A DNA stretch of 64,000 nt from Zunongwangia pacifica (GTDB lineage: Bacteria; Bacteroidota; Bacteroidia; Flavobacteriales; Flavobacteriaceae): assembly GCF_023499215.1 (NCBI RefSeq), contig NZ_JAKHSK010000006.1, positions 1 through 64,000 on the forward strand, written 5' to 3'. The notes beneath the pieces were generated by a model. That model had not been told where the DNA came from and did not search any database. It saw nothing but the letters and a program-made list of their open reading frames with translations. How positions within the stretch are numbered: the stretch's first letter is position 1; every line of letters begins with the position of its first letter. Positions 18,341 to 27,158 of the stretch are shown piece by piece. The translations under genes and the position numbers were made by a program.

Positions 18341-19255
18341 TTAATCGTCTTTGCCGGCCTGAAAAAGAAAATCTTTTTCTGCTTTCGTTAAACTTTCATA
18401 ACCACTCTTACTTATTTTGTCTAAAATTGAATCAATTTTTTGTTGTTTTTCAGATTTAGACATACTCGAAGAAGTTCTGGAAGATGAAGAGGAAGCCGCC
18501 GAAGATCTTTTTTTAGAAGTTCTATGTACCGTTTTCATATTGGCCTTTTTCTCTCTCTTTTTAAATAGATTTGCTATGCCATCCATCAAATTTTCCCACC
18601 AGGCACCAATATCATTTCCCTTATGCAATTGCGTAGTGTATAGATATCCCAAACCTGCCCCACCAAGATGTGCTAAATGACCACCGGCATTACCCATAGG
18701 AATCTGAATGACATCTATTGCCACCAAAGCAGCAGCGATCCACCAAAATTTTAAATTCCCCAAAATCAGTAATCGAACGTACATATTAGGCGCCTGGGTA
18801 GCTACTCCTATTAATACCGCCATCACTCCCGCTGAAGCTCCAACAAGATAAGATTTACCACCAGCAAAGGCCGGAAATAGATTATAACTCAGCATAAAAA
18901 CCAAGCCTCCTATAATCACTCCCAAAAAGTAATAATTTAATAGGCGTTTTGGTGAAAAGAAATTCAAAAAATATATTCCCGAAAAGTATAAAATCAGCAT
19001 GTTCCCTAGTAAATGTAAAATTCCGCCATGCAGAAAAGAATACGAGATAATCGTCCAGGGTTTCAGGATAAATTCGGCAGGGTCTGATGGCAATACAAAC
19101 CAGTCATAAAAATTGGCAAAGCCGCCTATTTTAAAAAGCGAAAATATCGTATTAAGAATACCGAAAAATAAGAATACAATCACATTTACAGCGATAAGTT
19201 TCTCTGTAACCGTGGCTGTATTTATTTTATATCGTATCTTATCTGAGGTCCTCAT
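18341..19255 (-). CDS. rhomboid family intramembrane serine protease, Ser-rich tail
   Basis: 304 residues with six or more membrane helices. The catalytic Ser is in GASAGVMAVLIG and the catalytic His in GGHLAHLGGAGLG; the loop-1 WI.SYSFLHGGILHLLGNM segment carries the conserved His/Asn pair. After the membrane core comes a basic segment, a Ser-rich linker (SSAASSSSSRTSSSMS) and a small helical tail (ILDKISKSGYESLTKAEKDFLF) that looks like the short regulatory module found at rhomboid C termini in Bacteroidota. Adjacent to a second rhomboid gene; the pair may have arisen by duplication and diverged. Confidence 0.92.
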   Translation of the reverse strand: MRTSDKIRYKINTATVTEKLIAVNVIVFLFFGILNTIFSLFKIGGFANFYDWFVLPSDPAEFILKPWTIISYSFLHGGILHLLGNMLILYFSGIYFLNFFSPKRLLNYYFLGVIIGGLVFMLSYNLFPAFAGGKSYLVGASAGVMAVLIGVATQAPNMYVRLLILGNLKFWWIAAALVAIDVIQIPMGNAGGHLAHLGGAGLGYLYTTQLHKGNDIGAWWENLMDGIANLFKKREKKANMKTVHRTSKKRSSAASSSSSRTSSSMSKSEKQQKIDSILDKISKSGYESLTKAEKDFLFQAGKDD

Positions 19256-20005
19256 CTAGTTCCACCTATTTTGGTTAAACTGATTTTTCTTCCAGTACCA
19301 CATGGTAATAAAGCCAATAACTGCTCCCCCAATATGCGCCCAGTAGGCCGTGTTTGAAGGTCCTAACAGAGTATTCCCGGTTACCGCGGAATACACATTT
19401 AAAAGAAAATATCCACCAATTAAATACTTTGCTTTTATGGGTATAGGAATAAACATAATGTATAATGGCAAATTTGGATAAATCACTGCAAAAGCAGCCA
19501 TTACTCCAAAAATCGCTCCTGATGCTCCAACCATTGGCACCATAAAGGAACTGGCCAAATCGTTCACCAACGTATTACCGCCATTATACATCATCCCATA
19601 AGACTGCCCGTCAAACTGGCTTAGCAAATCATTGATTTGGGAAACAGTAGCGCCATTTTCGATCAAAGCATTGTAAGCCGAATTAAAGTCGAGATAAGAA
19701 AACAATATCTGTAGTCCTGCTGCTCCTAACCCGGCTGAAAAGTACAGGAATAAAAAGCGATTCTGACCAATACTTTGCTCTAAAAAACTTCCGAAGATAT
19801 ATAGCGCAAACATATTAAAGAAAATATGAGAAATCCCGCCATGCATAAACATGTGGGTAATCACCTGCCAAAAATGAAAGTTTTGATTCTCTGGAAACCA
19901 TAAGGCAAAAAGCTCGTAAGCTTTTACACCTATCACCTGGCTACCAATAAAAAATAAAATATTTGCTATTAAAATAACTTTTACAGACTCCGAAATTCTT
20001 CCCAT
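19256..20005 (-). CDS. rhomboid family intramembrane serine protease
   Basis: 249 residues, six membrane helices. HMFMHGGISHIFFNMFALY gives the conserved His/Asn of helix 2, GASGAIFGVMAAF the nucleophile Ser, and AYWAHIGGAVIGF the catalytic His. Compared with its downstream neighbour it lacks the Ser-rich tail but has a longer loop between helices 3 and 4 (about 100-140). It begins directly after mutL and ends directly before the second rhomboid, so the three are co-transcribed. Substrates are unknown. Confidence 0.93.
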   Translation of the reverse strand: MGRISESVKVILIANILFFIGSQVIGVKAYELFALWFPENQNFHFWQVITHMFMHGGISHIFFNMFALYIFGSFLEQSIGQNRFLFLYFSAGLGAAGLQILFSYLDFNSAYNALIENGATVSQINDLLSQFDGQSYGMMYNGGNTLVNDLASSFMVPMVGASGAIFGVMAAFAVIYPNLPLYIMFIPIPIKAKYLIGGYFLLNVYSAVTGNTLLGPSNTAYWAHIGGAVIGFITMWYWKKNQFNQNRWN

Positions 20006-21865
20006 TTAGGTAAACTTTTTATCTAATTCATCCACTGTTAAGGTTACGAATACCGATTTATTAAACGGACTTACATCGGGTTCCTTGCAGGCGAACAATC
20101 GATTTACAATATGTTGCTGCTCTGTACTATTTAATAAAGTTCCAGATTTCACAGCCATTCCTTTTGCCAGGGATTTGGCCAGCAAATCGGTTTGTGAAAA
20201 TCCATTATCGGGAACTTCATTTTCAAAATCAGATAGCAGCTGCTCTAGCAAAATACTAACTTCGCTTTCGCTAATTAACGTTGGTATCCCTGTAATCTCT
20301 ACATTTTCGACCTCAATATTAGAAAAAATAAAACCAGTTTGTTCTAAAGATTCCTTAATTTCTTTAAGCATTTCGATTTCATGTGTGTTAAACTGCAATT
20401 GTAAAGGAAAAAGAAGTTGCTGGCTCACCGCTGCGGCGATGGTAATATTTTTTAAAAGCTCTTCGTACAAAATTCTGGTATGTGCCCGATTTTGATCGAT
20501 CACCAAAATTCCGCTTTTCAATGTAGAGACAATATATTTTTTTTGAAGCTGAAAAGTACCTGCTTCAGACCCTGAATGATCATCATCAAAAAGCTTTCCG
20601 GTTACTTCTTCGCTTTCAAATTCTACCTGCCTAAATTGATGTTGATCGGCTTCAGGAGCGGTATTCAGTCCCGCATATAAACTTTCCCAGGATTGTGTAT
20701 TTTCTTTTCTGAAATTATGACTTTTCCCTGACCGAATTGAAGTTGTATTTAACTCGCTTTCAAAAGGATTAAAACTACGATCTACTTCGATTTTAGGCAC
20801 TTCTGCCTGCTTATTTTTATATTCATAAGGGGTATCCAGATTCGAATCTCGATCAAAATCCAAAACGGGAGCTACACTAAACTGTCCCAAACTATGCTTA
20901 ATCGCACTTCTTAGCATGGCATAAAGCGCATGCTCGTCGTCGAACTTAATCTCCGTTTTTGTAGGATGAATATTAATATCAATACTCTTAGGATTTACAT
21001 CCAGATAAAGAAAATAACTGGGATAGGTCTTTTCTTTTAGTAAACCTTCAAAAGCTGCGGAAACCGCGTGATTTAAATACGGACTTTTAATGAATCGATT
21101 ATTCACAAAAAAGAATTGCTCGCCCCGGCTACGTTTCGCAAATTCTGGTTTCCCCACAAAACCCGAAATTTTTACAATCTCGGTATCTTCATTTACAGGA
21201 ACCAGCTTTTCGTTGGTTTTCGCTCCAAAAATATTTGTAATTCGTTGTCGGTGATTTGTCGAAGGTAACTGAAAAAGTTCTCCCCCATTATGAAAAAGCG
21301 AAAAGGCAATGGATGGATGCGCCATAGCCACACGCTGAAATTCATCGATAATATGACGTAATTCTACCGCATCAGATTTTAAAAAATTTCTTCGTGCAGG
21401 AATATTATAAAAAAGGTTCTTTACACAAAGGGAAGTGCCTTTTGGTGTTACACACGGTTCCTGTGAAGTTACTTTGCTACCTTCTATTTTAATACAGGTC
21501 CCTACTTCTTCATCCTGTGGTTTGGTTTTTAATTCGACATGGGCAATTGCCGCAATAGAAGCCAAAGCTTCCCCTCTAAAACCTTTTGTATTTAAACTGA
21601 AAAGATCCTCAGCAGATCTGATTTTTGAAGTCGCATGCCGCTCAAAACACATACGTGCATCGGTAAGGCTCATCCCGGCACCATCATCTACCACCTGTAT
21701 TAATGTTTTACCGGCATCTTTTATTACAACCTGAATATTTTGAGCATAAGCATCTATAGCGTTCTCCAGTAATTCTTTAATAACAGAAGCTGGGCGCTGT
21801 ACTACCTCTCCCGCAGCAATCTGGTTCGCAACGTGATCTGGTAAAAGTTGTATTATATCACTCAT
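20006..21865 (-). CDS. mutL: DNA mismatch repair protein MutL
   Basis: 619 residues. The GHKL ATPase half is intact: HVANQIAAGEVVQRP, ELLENAIDA (catalytic Glu), DDGAGM, RHATSKI and GFRGEALASIAA. A variable linker follows (about 340-430), then the C-terminal dimerisation domain. The metal-binding endonuclease motif of most MutLs (DQHAxxExxxxE) is degenerate: residues 457-463 read DQNRAHT. The later Cys-rich CPHGRP-type motif is also not recognisable (Cys593 followed by KEPDVSPF). MutL couples MutS mismatch recognition to strand removal; here it may lack its own nicking activity. First gene of the mutL-rhomboid-rhomboid-EEP run. Confidence 0.96.
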   Translation of the reverse strand: MSDIIQLLPDHVANQIAAGEVVQRPASVIKELLENAIDAYAQNIQVVIKDAGKTLIQVVDDGAGMSLTDARMCFERHATSKIRSAEDLFSLNTKGFRGEALASIAAIAHVELKTKPQDEEVGTCIKIEGSKVTSQEPCVTPKGTSLCVKNLFYNIPARRNFLKSDAVELRHIIDEFQRVAMAHPSIAFSLFHNGGELFQLPSTNHRQRITNIFGAKTNEKLVPVNEDTEIVKISGFVGKPEFAKRSRGEQFFFVNNRFIKSPYLNHAVSAAFEGLLKEKTYPSYFLYLDVNPKSIDINIHPTKTEIKFDDEHALYAMLRSAIKHSLGQFSVAPVLDFDRDSNLDTPYEYKNKQAEVPKIEVDRSFNPFESELNTTSIRSGKSHNFRKENTQSWESLYAGLNTAPEADQHQFRQVEFESEEVTGKLFDDDHSGSEAGTFQLQKKYIVSTLKSGILVIDQNRAHTRILYEELLKNITIAAAVSQQLLFPLQLQFNTHEIEMLKEIKESLEQTGFIFSNIEVENVEITGIPTLISESEVSILLEQLLSDFENEVPDNGFSQTDLLAKSLAKGMAVKSGTLLNSTEQQHIVNRLFACKEPDVSPFNKSVFVTLTVDELDKKFT

Positions 21866-22159
21866 TTAACGAGGATTCGAGAAGATAGACAAATCAAAAT
21901 CTATAATCCACAAAAAAATAAAAATAAGGACAATGGCTACATAAATAACACGGCGATTGATTTCGCGATTACCGCGATTTCGGCTCGCCTTACGATCTCT
22001 AGACCATTGGGCTCCAAAATCTATTGCGTTTGTAGCTTCCCTATATTTATTAAATTTCGAATCAAAATCGTAAATATTACCCGTATCCTTACCGTTGTAG
22101 TAACGAGGAGTATAATTATAACGGGCGTTTTTCTTGGTTTTTAAAAAATTGACTCTCAA
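21866..22159 (-). CDS. small membrane protein between ribH and mutL
   Basis: 97 residues: a basic, Asn/Arg/Tyr-rich N-terminal region and one C-terminal transmembrane helix (about 71-88, VIYVAIVLIFIFLWII). No catalytic motif is visible. Homologues at this position in flavobacteria are often labelled as a riboflavin synthase beta subunit, which I think is an annotation carried over from the neighbouring ribH; nothing in this sequence supports it. It ends directly against the mutL start, so it heads the mutL operon. Confidence 0.75.
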   Translation of the reverse strand: MRVNFLKTKKNARYNYTPRYYNGKDTGNIYDFDSKFNKYREATNAIDFGAQWSRDRKASRNRGNREINRRVIYVAIVLIFIFLWIIDFDLSIFSNPR

Positions 22160-22249
22160 AATTATTGCTTTAAAACGTGGTACATCAAATTTACTTAAAA
22201 GCTTTCTAAAATAGAAGAGCTCTTTTATAAAATATAAAAAAGCAATAAT

Positions 22250-22274
22250 AATGCCGCTTTAAAAAAGCGGCATT
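22250..22274 (-). terminator. terminator after ribH
   Basis: AATGCCGCTTT and AAAGCGGCATT (22250-22260 with 22264-22274) form a perfect GC-containing stem about 30 bases beyond the ribH stop codon. The T-rich tail on the minus strand is interrupted (ATTATTATTG), so the terminator may be modest in strength. Confidence 0.6.
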
Positions 22275-22303
22275 TAGATCATGATATGTACTACCTAAGA
22301 TTA

Positions 22304-22801
22304 TTAAAATCTGGCTTCTTTTCTTAATTGTGCCATTTTGATAGCTGCAACCGCAGCTTCAGTCCCTTTGTTTCCGTGCTTACCGCCAGAACGGTCTAAA
22401 GCCTGTTGCATGTTATTGTCTGTAAGTACGCAAAAGATTACCGGGGTATCGCCATTTACATTTAACTGGGTGATCCCATTAGAGACTCCCTGACAAACAA
22501 AATCGAAATGTTTTGTCTCGCCCTGGATTACACTACCTATAGCGATAATACCATCCAGCATATCATAAGTTTCCTGCATTTTCTTACAGCCGTAAGTTAA
22601 TTCAAAACTTCCCGGTACATTCCAGCGTACTATTTTTTTCTCTAGTACGCCATGCTCTTTCAGGGTTTCAAAAGCGCCCTGAAATAAACTTTCAGTTACT
22701 TTATCATTCCATTCTGAAACAACAATCCCAAACCGAAATTCTTTCGCGTTTGGGATTGAAGATTTATCGTATTCCGATAGATTATTTCCTTCGGTTGCCA
22801 T
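22304..22801 (-). CDS. ribH: 6,7-dimethyl-8-ribityllumazine synthase
   Basis: 165 residues, the usual size. FGIVVSEWND is the substrate-binding start, VPGSFELTYG, GSVIQGETKHFDFVC (with the catalytic His in the ETKHFD loop) and FCVLTDNNMQQALDRSGG with the GNKGTEAA phosphate-binding end are all in place. It condenses the ribityl-aminopyrimidine with dihydroxybutanone phosphate in riboflavin synthesis and forms a hollow icosahedral or pentameric assembly. It lies 8 bp after a TPR-protein gene on the same strand. Confidence 0.97.
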   Translation of the reverse strand: MATEGNNLSEYDKSSIPNAKEFRFGIVVSEWNDKVTESLFQGAFETLKEHGVLEKKIVRWNVPGSFELTYGCKKMQETYDMLDGIIAIGSVIQGETKHFDFVCQGVSNGITQLNVNGDTPVIFCVLTDNNMQQALDRSGGKHGNKGTEAAVAAIKMAQLRKEARF

Positions 22802-22809
22802 ATATTGTA

Positions 22810-23601
22810 TTAGTTCATTGCCTGAGCCTGACCAATAAATACAGGTGCTTCACCTGCCTCTGGCGACTCTGGATATTCGTTTTCTAATTTGTTTAGATAT
22901 TCTAAAGCATCTTCGGCATTTCCTAACTCAAGTGCTGTAATAGCAGCTTTTAATAAGAATTTTGGTGTAGTAAAGCTATTCGATCTCATATTCGCAGCTT
23001 TTACGTAATAATCTAAAGCTTCTTCTGGTTGCTCTAATTGCATAAAAGCATCTCCAATACCACCAGTTGCCAACGGTGCTAATATCTCATCATCACTTTT
23101 AAAGTCCTCAAGATAATCGATAGCTTCCTGATATTTGCCTGTATAAAGATAAGCAAAACCAGCATTATAAGCAGCGATATTTGCACTTGGAGTACCTCCG
23201 TAATTATCGATAATATCTAAGAAACCATATTTACCCTCACCGCCGTTTAATGCAAGATTATAAAGTGAATCGCTTTGTGTGGCTCCTGCACTCATTGCTG
23301 CCTGCATATAATTTTGCGCCTGTGCCATCTCATTAGCAGCTTCAGCTTTCTTTGGCTCCTGAATCCATTGTTCGTAACCTAGATATCCCAAAACAGCGAT
23401 TACCACAACCCCTAATACAATGTAAATGTATTTTTGATTGTCGGCTACCCATGTTTCGGTTCGACTGGCTCCTTCATCCAGCGTATTGAAAACTTCTTCT
23501 GTAGTGGATTGCCCATCTACATATTCGTTTTCATTGTTTTCTTCTACGTCCTGGATTTTCTCCTTTGGTGGTTTATATCCTCTTTTCTTATATGTTGCCA
23601 T
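22810..23601 (-). CDS. membrane-anchored tetratricopeptide-repeat protein (YfgM-like)
   Basis: 263 residues. The cytoplasmic N terminus starts ATYKKRGYKPPKEK and is acidic; one transmembrane helix lies at about 58-75 (YIYIVLGVVVIAVLGYLGY); the rest is helical TPR repeats, for example AGFAYLYTGKYQEAIDYLEDF and ITALELGNAEDALEYLNKLENEYPE. The layout matches YfgM-type periplasmic TPR proteins that contact the Sec translocon and chaperones. A Bacteroidota-type TATTTTTG box lies on the minus strand just upstream (23629-23622). A role in envelope biogenesis is inferred. Confidence 0.8.
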   Translation of the reverse strand: MATYKKRGYKPPKEKIQDVEENNENEYVDGQSTTEEVFNTLDEGASRTETWVADNQKYIYIVLGVVVIAVLGYLGYEQWIQEPKKAEAANEMAQAQNYMQAAMSAGATQSDSLYNLALNGGEGKYGFLDIIDNYGGTPSANIAAYNAGFAYLYTGKYQEAIDYLEDFKSDDEILAPLATGGIGDAFMQLEQPEEALDYYVKAANMRSNSFTTPKFLLKAAITALELGNAEDALEYLNKLENEYPESPEAGEAPVFIGQAQAMN

Positions 23602-23748
23602 AAGATATTTTTAATGCGTGGCAAAAATATAATATTTTGTGAAAATTAAAAGGGAAATTATTTGTATTTTTTGAATATTTTAAGCTCTTTCGCTTAGGAA
23701 TTTCTAGCAAGGCCCAATAATCAAAACCCTATTGATTTTCAGTAAATT

Positions 23749-24828
23749 ATGCATCTAAAACAACTTTCCTTATTAAATTATAAGAATCTGGAGTCGTCTT
23801 CTTTCGAATTTGATCCCAAGATTAACTGTATGGTAGGCCATAACGGTGTGGGGAAAACAAATGTTTTAGACAGTATTTACCATCTCGCTTTTGGGAAAAG
23901 CTATTTTAATCCTATTACCAGTCAAAATATTAATCATGAAGCTGATTTCTTTGTGGTTGATGGTACCTTTGAAAAGAACGATAAAAACGAGCAAATTTTA
24001 GTCAGTGCTAAACGTGGCCAGAAAAAAGTCATCAAAAGAAACCAGAAACCTTATGAGAAGGTTAGCGAACATATTGGTTTTATTCCGGCAGTGATTATTT
24101 CTCCGGCAGATCGCGACCTTATTATAGAAGGTAGCGAAACCCGAAGAAAATTTATGGATGGCGTAATTTCCCAAAGTGATAACGGGTACTTAAATAATCT
24201 TATTAATTACACTAAGATTGTTTCGCAGCGAAATTCCCTTTTAAAATACTTTGCAGCCAATCATACATTCGATAGGGACACTCTTGAAGTATATAACCTT
24301 CAGCTAAATGATCTGGGGACAAAATTATATAAAAAACGAGTAGATTTTTTACAGGATTTTGTACCGATTTTCAATAAAAGATATGCTGAAATTACCAATA
24401 ACAAAGAACCGGTAAGTATCGAATATAAAAGTCAGCTATCCGACAAAACACTATCGCAACTTTTAGAAGATCAGCTTCAAAAAGACATGGTTTTACAATA
24501 TACCAGCGTAGGGACGCATAAAGACGACTTAAGTTTTGAAATTGAAGGGCATCCAATCAAGAAATTTGGTTCACAGGGACAGCAAAAATCATTTTTAGTA
24601 GCCCTAAAACTGGCTCAATTCGATTTTATAAAAAAAATTAGCGGTGTTAATCCAATTTTACTGTTGGATGATGTTTTTGATAAACTGGATGAACAGCGAG
24701 TAGCCCATATCGTCGCTTTAGTAGCCACGAACGAGCTTGGACAAATTTTTATAAGCGATACACACGCCGAACGGACTGAAAAAGTAGTTAAAGAAAGTAA
24801 CCAAACCTATAAAATATTCAAATTGTGA
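23749..24828 (+). CDS. recF: DNA replication/repair protein RecF
   Basis: 359 residues, a complete SMC-like ATPase. The Walker A is GHNGVGKTN near residue 30; the signature motif region has [20 protein letters not shown] (signature SQGQQK), and Walker B is [13 protein letters not shown]. RecF loads RecA at gapped DNA with RecO and RecR. The gene opens a plus-strand run: the next gene overlaps its stop codon by 4 bp, followed by a DUF721 (DciA-like) gene, a combination that is common in Bacteroidota. Confidence 0.97.
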   Translation: MHLKQLSLLNYKNLESSSFEFDPKINCMVGHNGVGKTNVLDSIYHLAFGKSYFNPITSQNINHEADFFVVDGTFEKNDKNEQILVSAKRGQKKVIKRNQKPYEKVSEHIGFIPAVIISPADRDLIIEGSETRRKFMDGVISQSDNGYLNNLINYTKIVSQRNSLLKYFAANHTFDRDTLEVYNLQLNDLGTKLYKKRVDFLQDFVPIFNKRYAEITNNKEPVSIEYKSQLSDKTLSQLLEDQLQKDMVLQYTSVGTHKDDLSFEIEGHPIKKFGSQGQQKSFLVALKLAQFDFIKKISGVNPILLLDDVFDKLDEQRVAHIVALVATNELGQIFISDTHAERTEKVVKESNQTYKIFKL

Positions 24829-25262
24829 AAAATACCGGAGTATTTTTTTTCCTATTCAGTTTAATTCTGTTAAGTTGTAATAAGCAGGACCCTAAAGAAC
24901 AAATACAGTTTATAGAAGGATACTGGGAAATTGATAAGGTTGAAGTTAGCCCAGATTCTACCATCACCTACTCTATAAATGATAATATAGACTATTTTAA
25001 AGTAGATGGGAACAGCGGGCAACGTACAAAACTTAGGCCTGAAATAGATGGCTCCTTTAAAACGACCAATTCTGCTGAAAAAATTGAACTGAAAATTGAA
25101 GAAGACAGTCTTAGGATCTATTATAAAACGCCTTATGATAATTGGAAAGAGACCGTTTTAAAAGCATCGTCTGAAGAGTTGGTCATAAAATCCAATCAGG
25201 ATAAAATTTATTATTATAAAAAATATACCCCAACAAGCATCGACACAAATGAAAAGGAATAA
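24825..25262 (+). CDS. lipocalin-like lipoprotein
   Basis: 145 residues starting with GTG at 24825, overlapping the recF stop. A lipoprotein signal (LFSLILLSC, lipobox LLSC) targets it to the envelope. The mature sequence is mostly beta ([16 protein letters not shown] at the start, [22 protein letters not shown] later), which resembles lipocalin-like domains of Bacteroidota. No functional residue is recognisable. It is translationally coupled to recF and overlaps the DUF721 gene by 14 bp. Confidence 0.72.
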   Translation: MKNTGVFFFLFSLILLSCNKQDPKEQIQFIEGYWEIDKVEVSPDSTITYSINDNIDYFKVDGNSGQRTKLRPEIDGSFKTTNSAEKIELKIEEDSLRIYYKTPYDNWKETVLKASSEELVIKSNQDKIYYYKKYTPTSIDTNEKE

Positions 25263-25542
25263 TGAGAATTTGAGTTTAGGAGACGTTTTAAAAGAATTTG
25301 TATCTAAAAACAATCTTGAAAAAGGCCTTGATAAAGTGCATGTTCGCGATGCATGGAACCAACAAATGGGCCCTGCAATACAAAAATATACCACTGCTAT
25401 AAAATTACAGGGAACTACACTTTACGTTCAGTTAAGTTCTTCGGTTTTACGAGAAGAATTAAGCTATGGCAAAGAAAAGATTGTAAAAATGCTTAATGAA
25501 GAATTAGGAAAAGAGCTTATTGAGAAATTAGTGCTTCGATGA
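25249..25542 (+). CDS. DUF721 (DciA-like) protein
   Basis: 97 residues of the DUF721 family, with LGDVLKEFVSKNNLEKGLDKVHVRDAWNQQMG (key residues DAWNQQMGP) and LYVQLSSSVLREELSYGKEKI, the KH-like core. DciA proteins, which contain this domain, help load the replicative helicase DnaB in bacteria without DnaC; that role is plausible here given the recF neighbour but is an inference. Its 3' end overlaps the tail of a convergent gene remnant by 26 bp. Confidence 0.82.
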   Translation: MKRNNENLSLGDVLKEFVSKNNLEKGLDKVHVRDAWNQQMGPAIQKYTTAIKLQGTTLYVQLSSSVLREELSYGKEKIVKMLNEELGKELIEKLVLR

Positions 25543-25699
25543 TTACAAAAGCCAATCGTTTCTTATCGTTTCGATCTTTAACAGCCGAATCCATCCAATG
25601 GCGCAATACTTCAGGATTTGATAAATCTGAAATAAAATAATACGACATCTCTGGAACCTGAGTCAATTTTGAGATTTTATCAAAATCATCAGGTTCCAT
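25517..25699 (-). pseudogene. N-terminal remnant of a RimJ/RimL-type GNAT acetyltransferase
   Basis: About 60 residues that read like the first third of a RimJ/RimL acetyltransferase: the codons just before the first Met give FLRP, then MEPDDFDKISKLTQVPEM and SNPEVLRHWMDSAVKDRND follow, matching the usual LRPxxxxDxxxI...PEV pattern. The conserved acetyl-CoA loop and the C-terminal half are absent, because the frame stops inside the convergent DUF721 gene. The N-terminal strand before LRP is also missing, since an in-frame stop lies a few codons upstream. Likely a leftover from a deletion. The alternative is a real small protein of unknown function. Confidence 0.5.
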
Positions 25700-25751
25700 T
25701 GGTCTTAAAAAATCTTTTTATTGGCTAATTGAAGGCTAAAATTGATCAATT

Positions 25752-27026
25752 TTAAAGCTTTTTCTTGGCGGCAATTTTATCTAAAGCTAGATTATCCTTG
25801 CTTCCTAAATGACTGTGTTTTCTTCCTTCTCCCGGTTGATAAGTCCCATCTTGAACCTGCCCCCCTATTTCTTTATAAGCGTCTCTAAAACTGGCGCCAT
25901 CGATCACCAAATCGTTAATACTATCTACCGTAAACAGGTATTTATATTTTTCGTCATTAAGATCGATATCTTTAACGATGATCTGAGAAATAGAATACGA
26001 GAAAATATCCAGAATTTCTTTAATCCCTTCTACAGAAGTCATACTGTTTTCCTTAATTAACTGATAATCCCTGTGATAACCGCTTGGTAGATTATTGGTA
26101 ATTAATACCATTTCGGTTGAAATAGCCTGAAGTTTATTCGATTTCCCCCGAATCAATTCAAAAACATCCGGATTCTTTTTATGAGGCATGATCGAACTCC
26201 CCGTAGTTAATTCATCCGGAAAACTTATAAAACCGAAATTCTGACTCATATACAGGCAAATGTCCATTGAAAAACGTGCCAGCGTATTCGCTAATCCAGC
26301 AATCGCTGAAGTTACCGTACGCTCACATTTACCCCTACTCATTTGAGCGGCAACCGAATTATATTTTAATGTTTTAAAGCCTAATTCTTTCGTGGTAAAT
26401 TCACGATCTATAGGAAAAGAAGAGCCATAACCCGCGGCCGAGCCTAACGGATTTTGATCAGCTACTTTTAGAGCGGCATCTAGCTGAAAAAGATCATCGA
26501 TTAAAATTTCAGCATAAGCCGAAAACCATAATCCAAAAGAAGACGGCATGGCTACCTGCAAATGTGTATAGCCGGGAAGTAATTTATCTTTGTATTGCTC
26601 GGCAAGACCTAAAAGGATATCGATTAATCCTTCTGTTTTTTGACGAATTTCGATTAGATTTTCTTTAAAATACAATTGCATCGCCACCAAAACCTGATCG
26701 TTTCGTGATCTTGCGGTATGAATTTTTTTACCGGTATCTCCTAAAACTTTGGTAAGCTCATATTCTATTTTAGAATGGACATCCTCAAATTCTTCTTCAA
26801 TCACAAATTCGTTGTTTTCAACCTGTTTTTGAAGTTTATCTAATTCACTTAACAAAGCCGGCACTTCGTCTTTCTCTAAAATCCCGATCTCTCCAAGCAT
26901 TTTAGCATGGGCTTTAGAAGCCGTAATATCATATTCAGCAAGATACATATCCAGTTCGCGATCGTTACCAACTGTAAACTTTTCAATTTTTTTATCGATG
27001 CTTATTCCTTTATCCCAAAGTTTCAT
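25752..27026 (-). CDS. argH: argininosuccinate lyase
   Basis: 424 residues of the fumarase/aspartase superfamily. EDVHSKIEYELT, the TARSRNDQV loop with the HTARSRND signature, LPGYTHLQVAMP with the catalytic-site THLQ, and the flexible signature GSSIMPHKKNPD containing the catalytic Ser are present. It releases fumarate and arginine from argininosuccinate, the last step of arginine synthesis. It is the last gene of the arg operon and is separated from argE by a palindromic intergenic repeat. Confidence 0.97.
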   Translation of the reverse strand: MKLWDKGISIDKKIEKFTVGNDRELDMYLAEYDITASKAHAKMLGEIGILEKDEVPALLSELDKLQKQVENNEFVIEEEFEDVHSKIEYELTKVLGDTGKKIHTARSRNDQVLVAMQLYFKENLIEIRQKTEGLIDILLGLAEQYKDKLLPGYTHLQVAMPSSFGLWFSAYAEILIDDLFQLDAALKVADQNPLGSAAGYGSSFPIDREFTTKELGFKTLKYNSVAAQMSRGKCERTVTSAIAGLANTLARFSMDICLYMSQNFGFISFPDELTTGSSIMPHKKNPDVFELIRGKSNKLQAISTEMVLITNNLPSGYHRDYQLIKENSMTSVEGIKEILDIFSYSISQIIVKDIDLNDEKYKYLFTVDSINDLVIDGASFRDAYKEIGGQVQDGTYQPGEGRKHSHLGSKDNLALDKIAAKKKL

Positions 27027-27078
27027 TATGTAATTCTTTAAGTTTTCCCAATCAATAATATAATTGGGCTATGTTGAT

Positions 27079-27145
27079 GTCATCCTGAACTTGATTCAGG
27101 ATCTCACACAATCAGGATGAGATGCCGGATCGAGTCCGGCATGAC
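27079..27145. repeat. intergenic two-hairpin repeat (copy 1), argE-argH gap
   Basis: The unit opens with GTCAT and closes with ATGAC, which pair. Inside are two hairpins, CTGAACTTGATTCAG-like and CCGGATCGAGTCCGG. The same design recurs at 30412-30493. Similar GTCAT...ATGAC repeats are common in flavobacterial intergenic DNA. Confidence 0.7.
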
Positions 27146-27158
27146 AAAAATAGTATTA

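Noticed and set aside
21866-22159. Calling this gene riboflavin synthase beta subunit
   Set aside because: The sequence has no lumazine or riboflavin synthase motif and ends in a membrane helix; ribH itself is the next gene.
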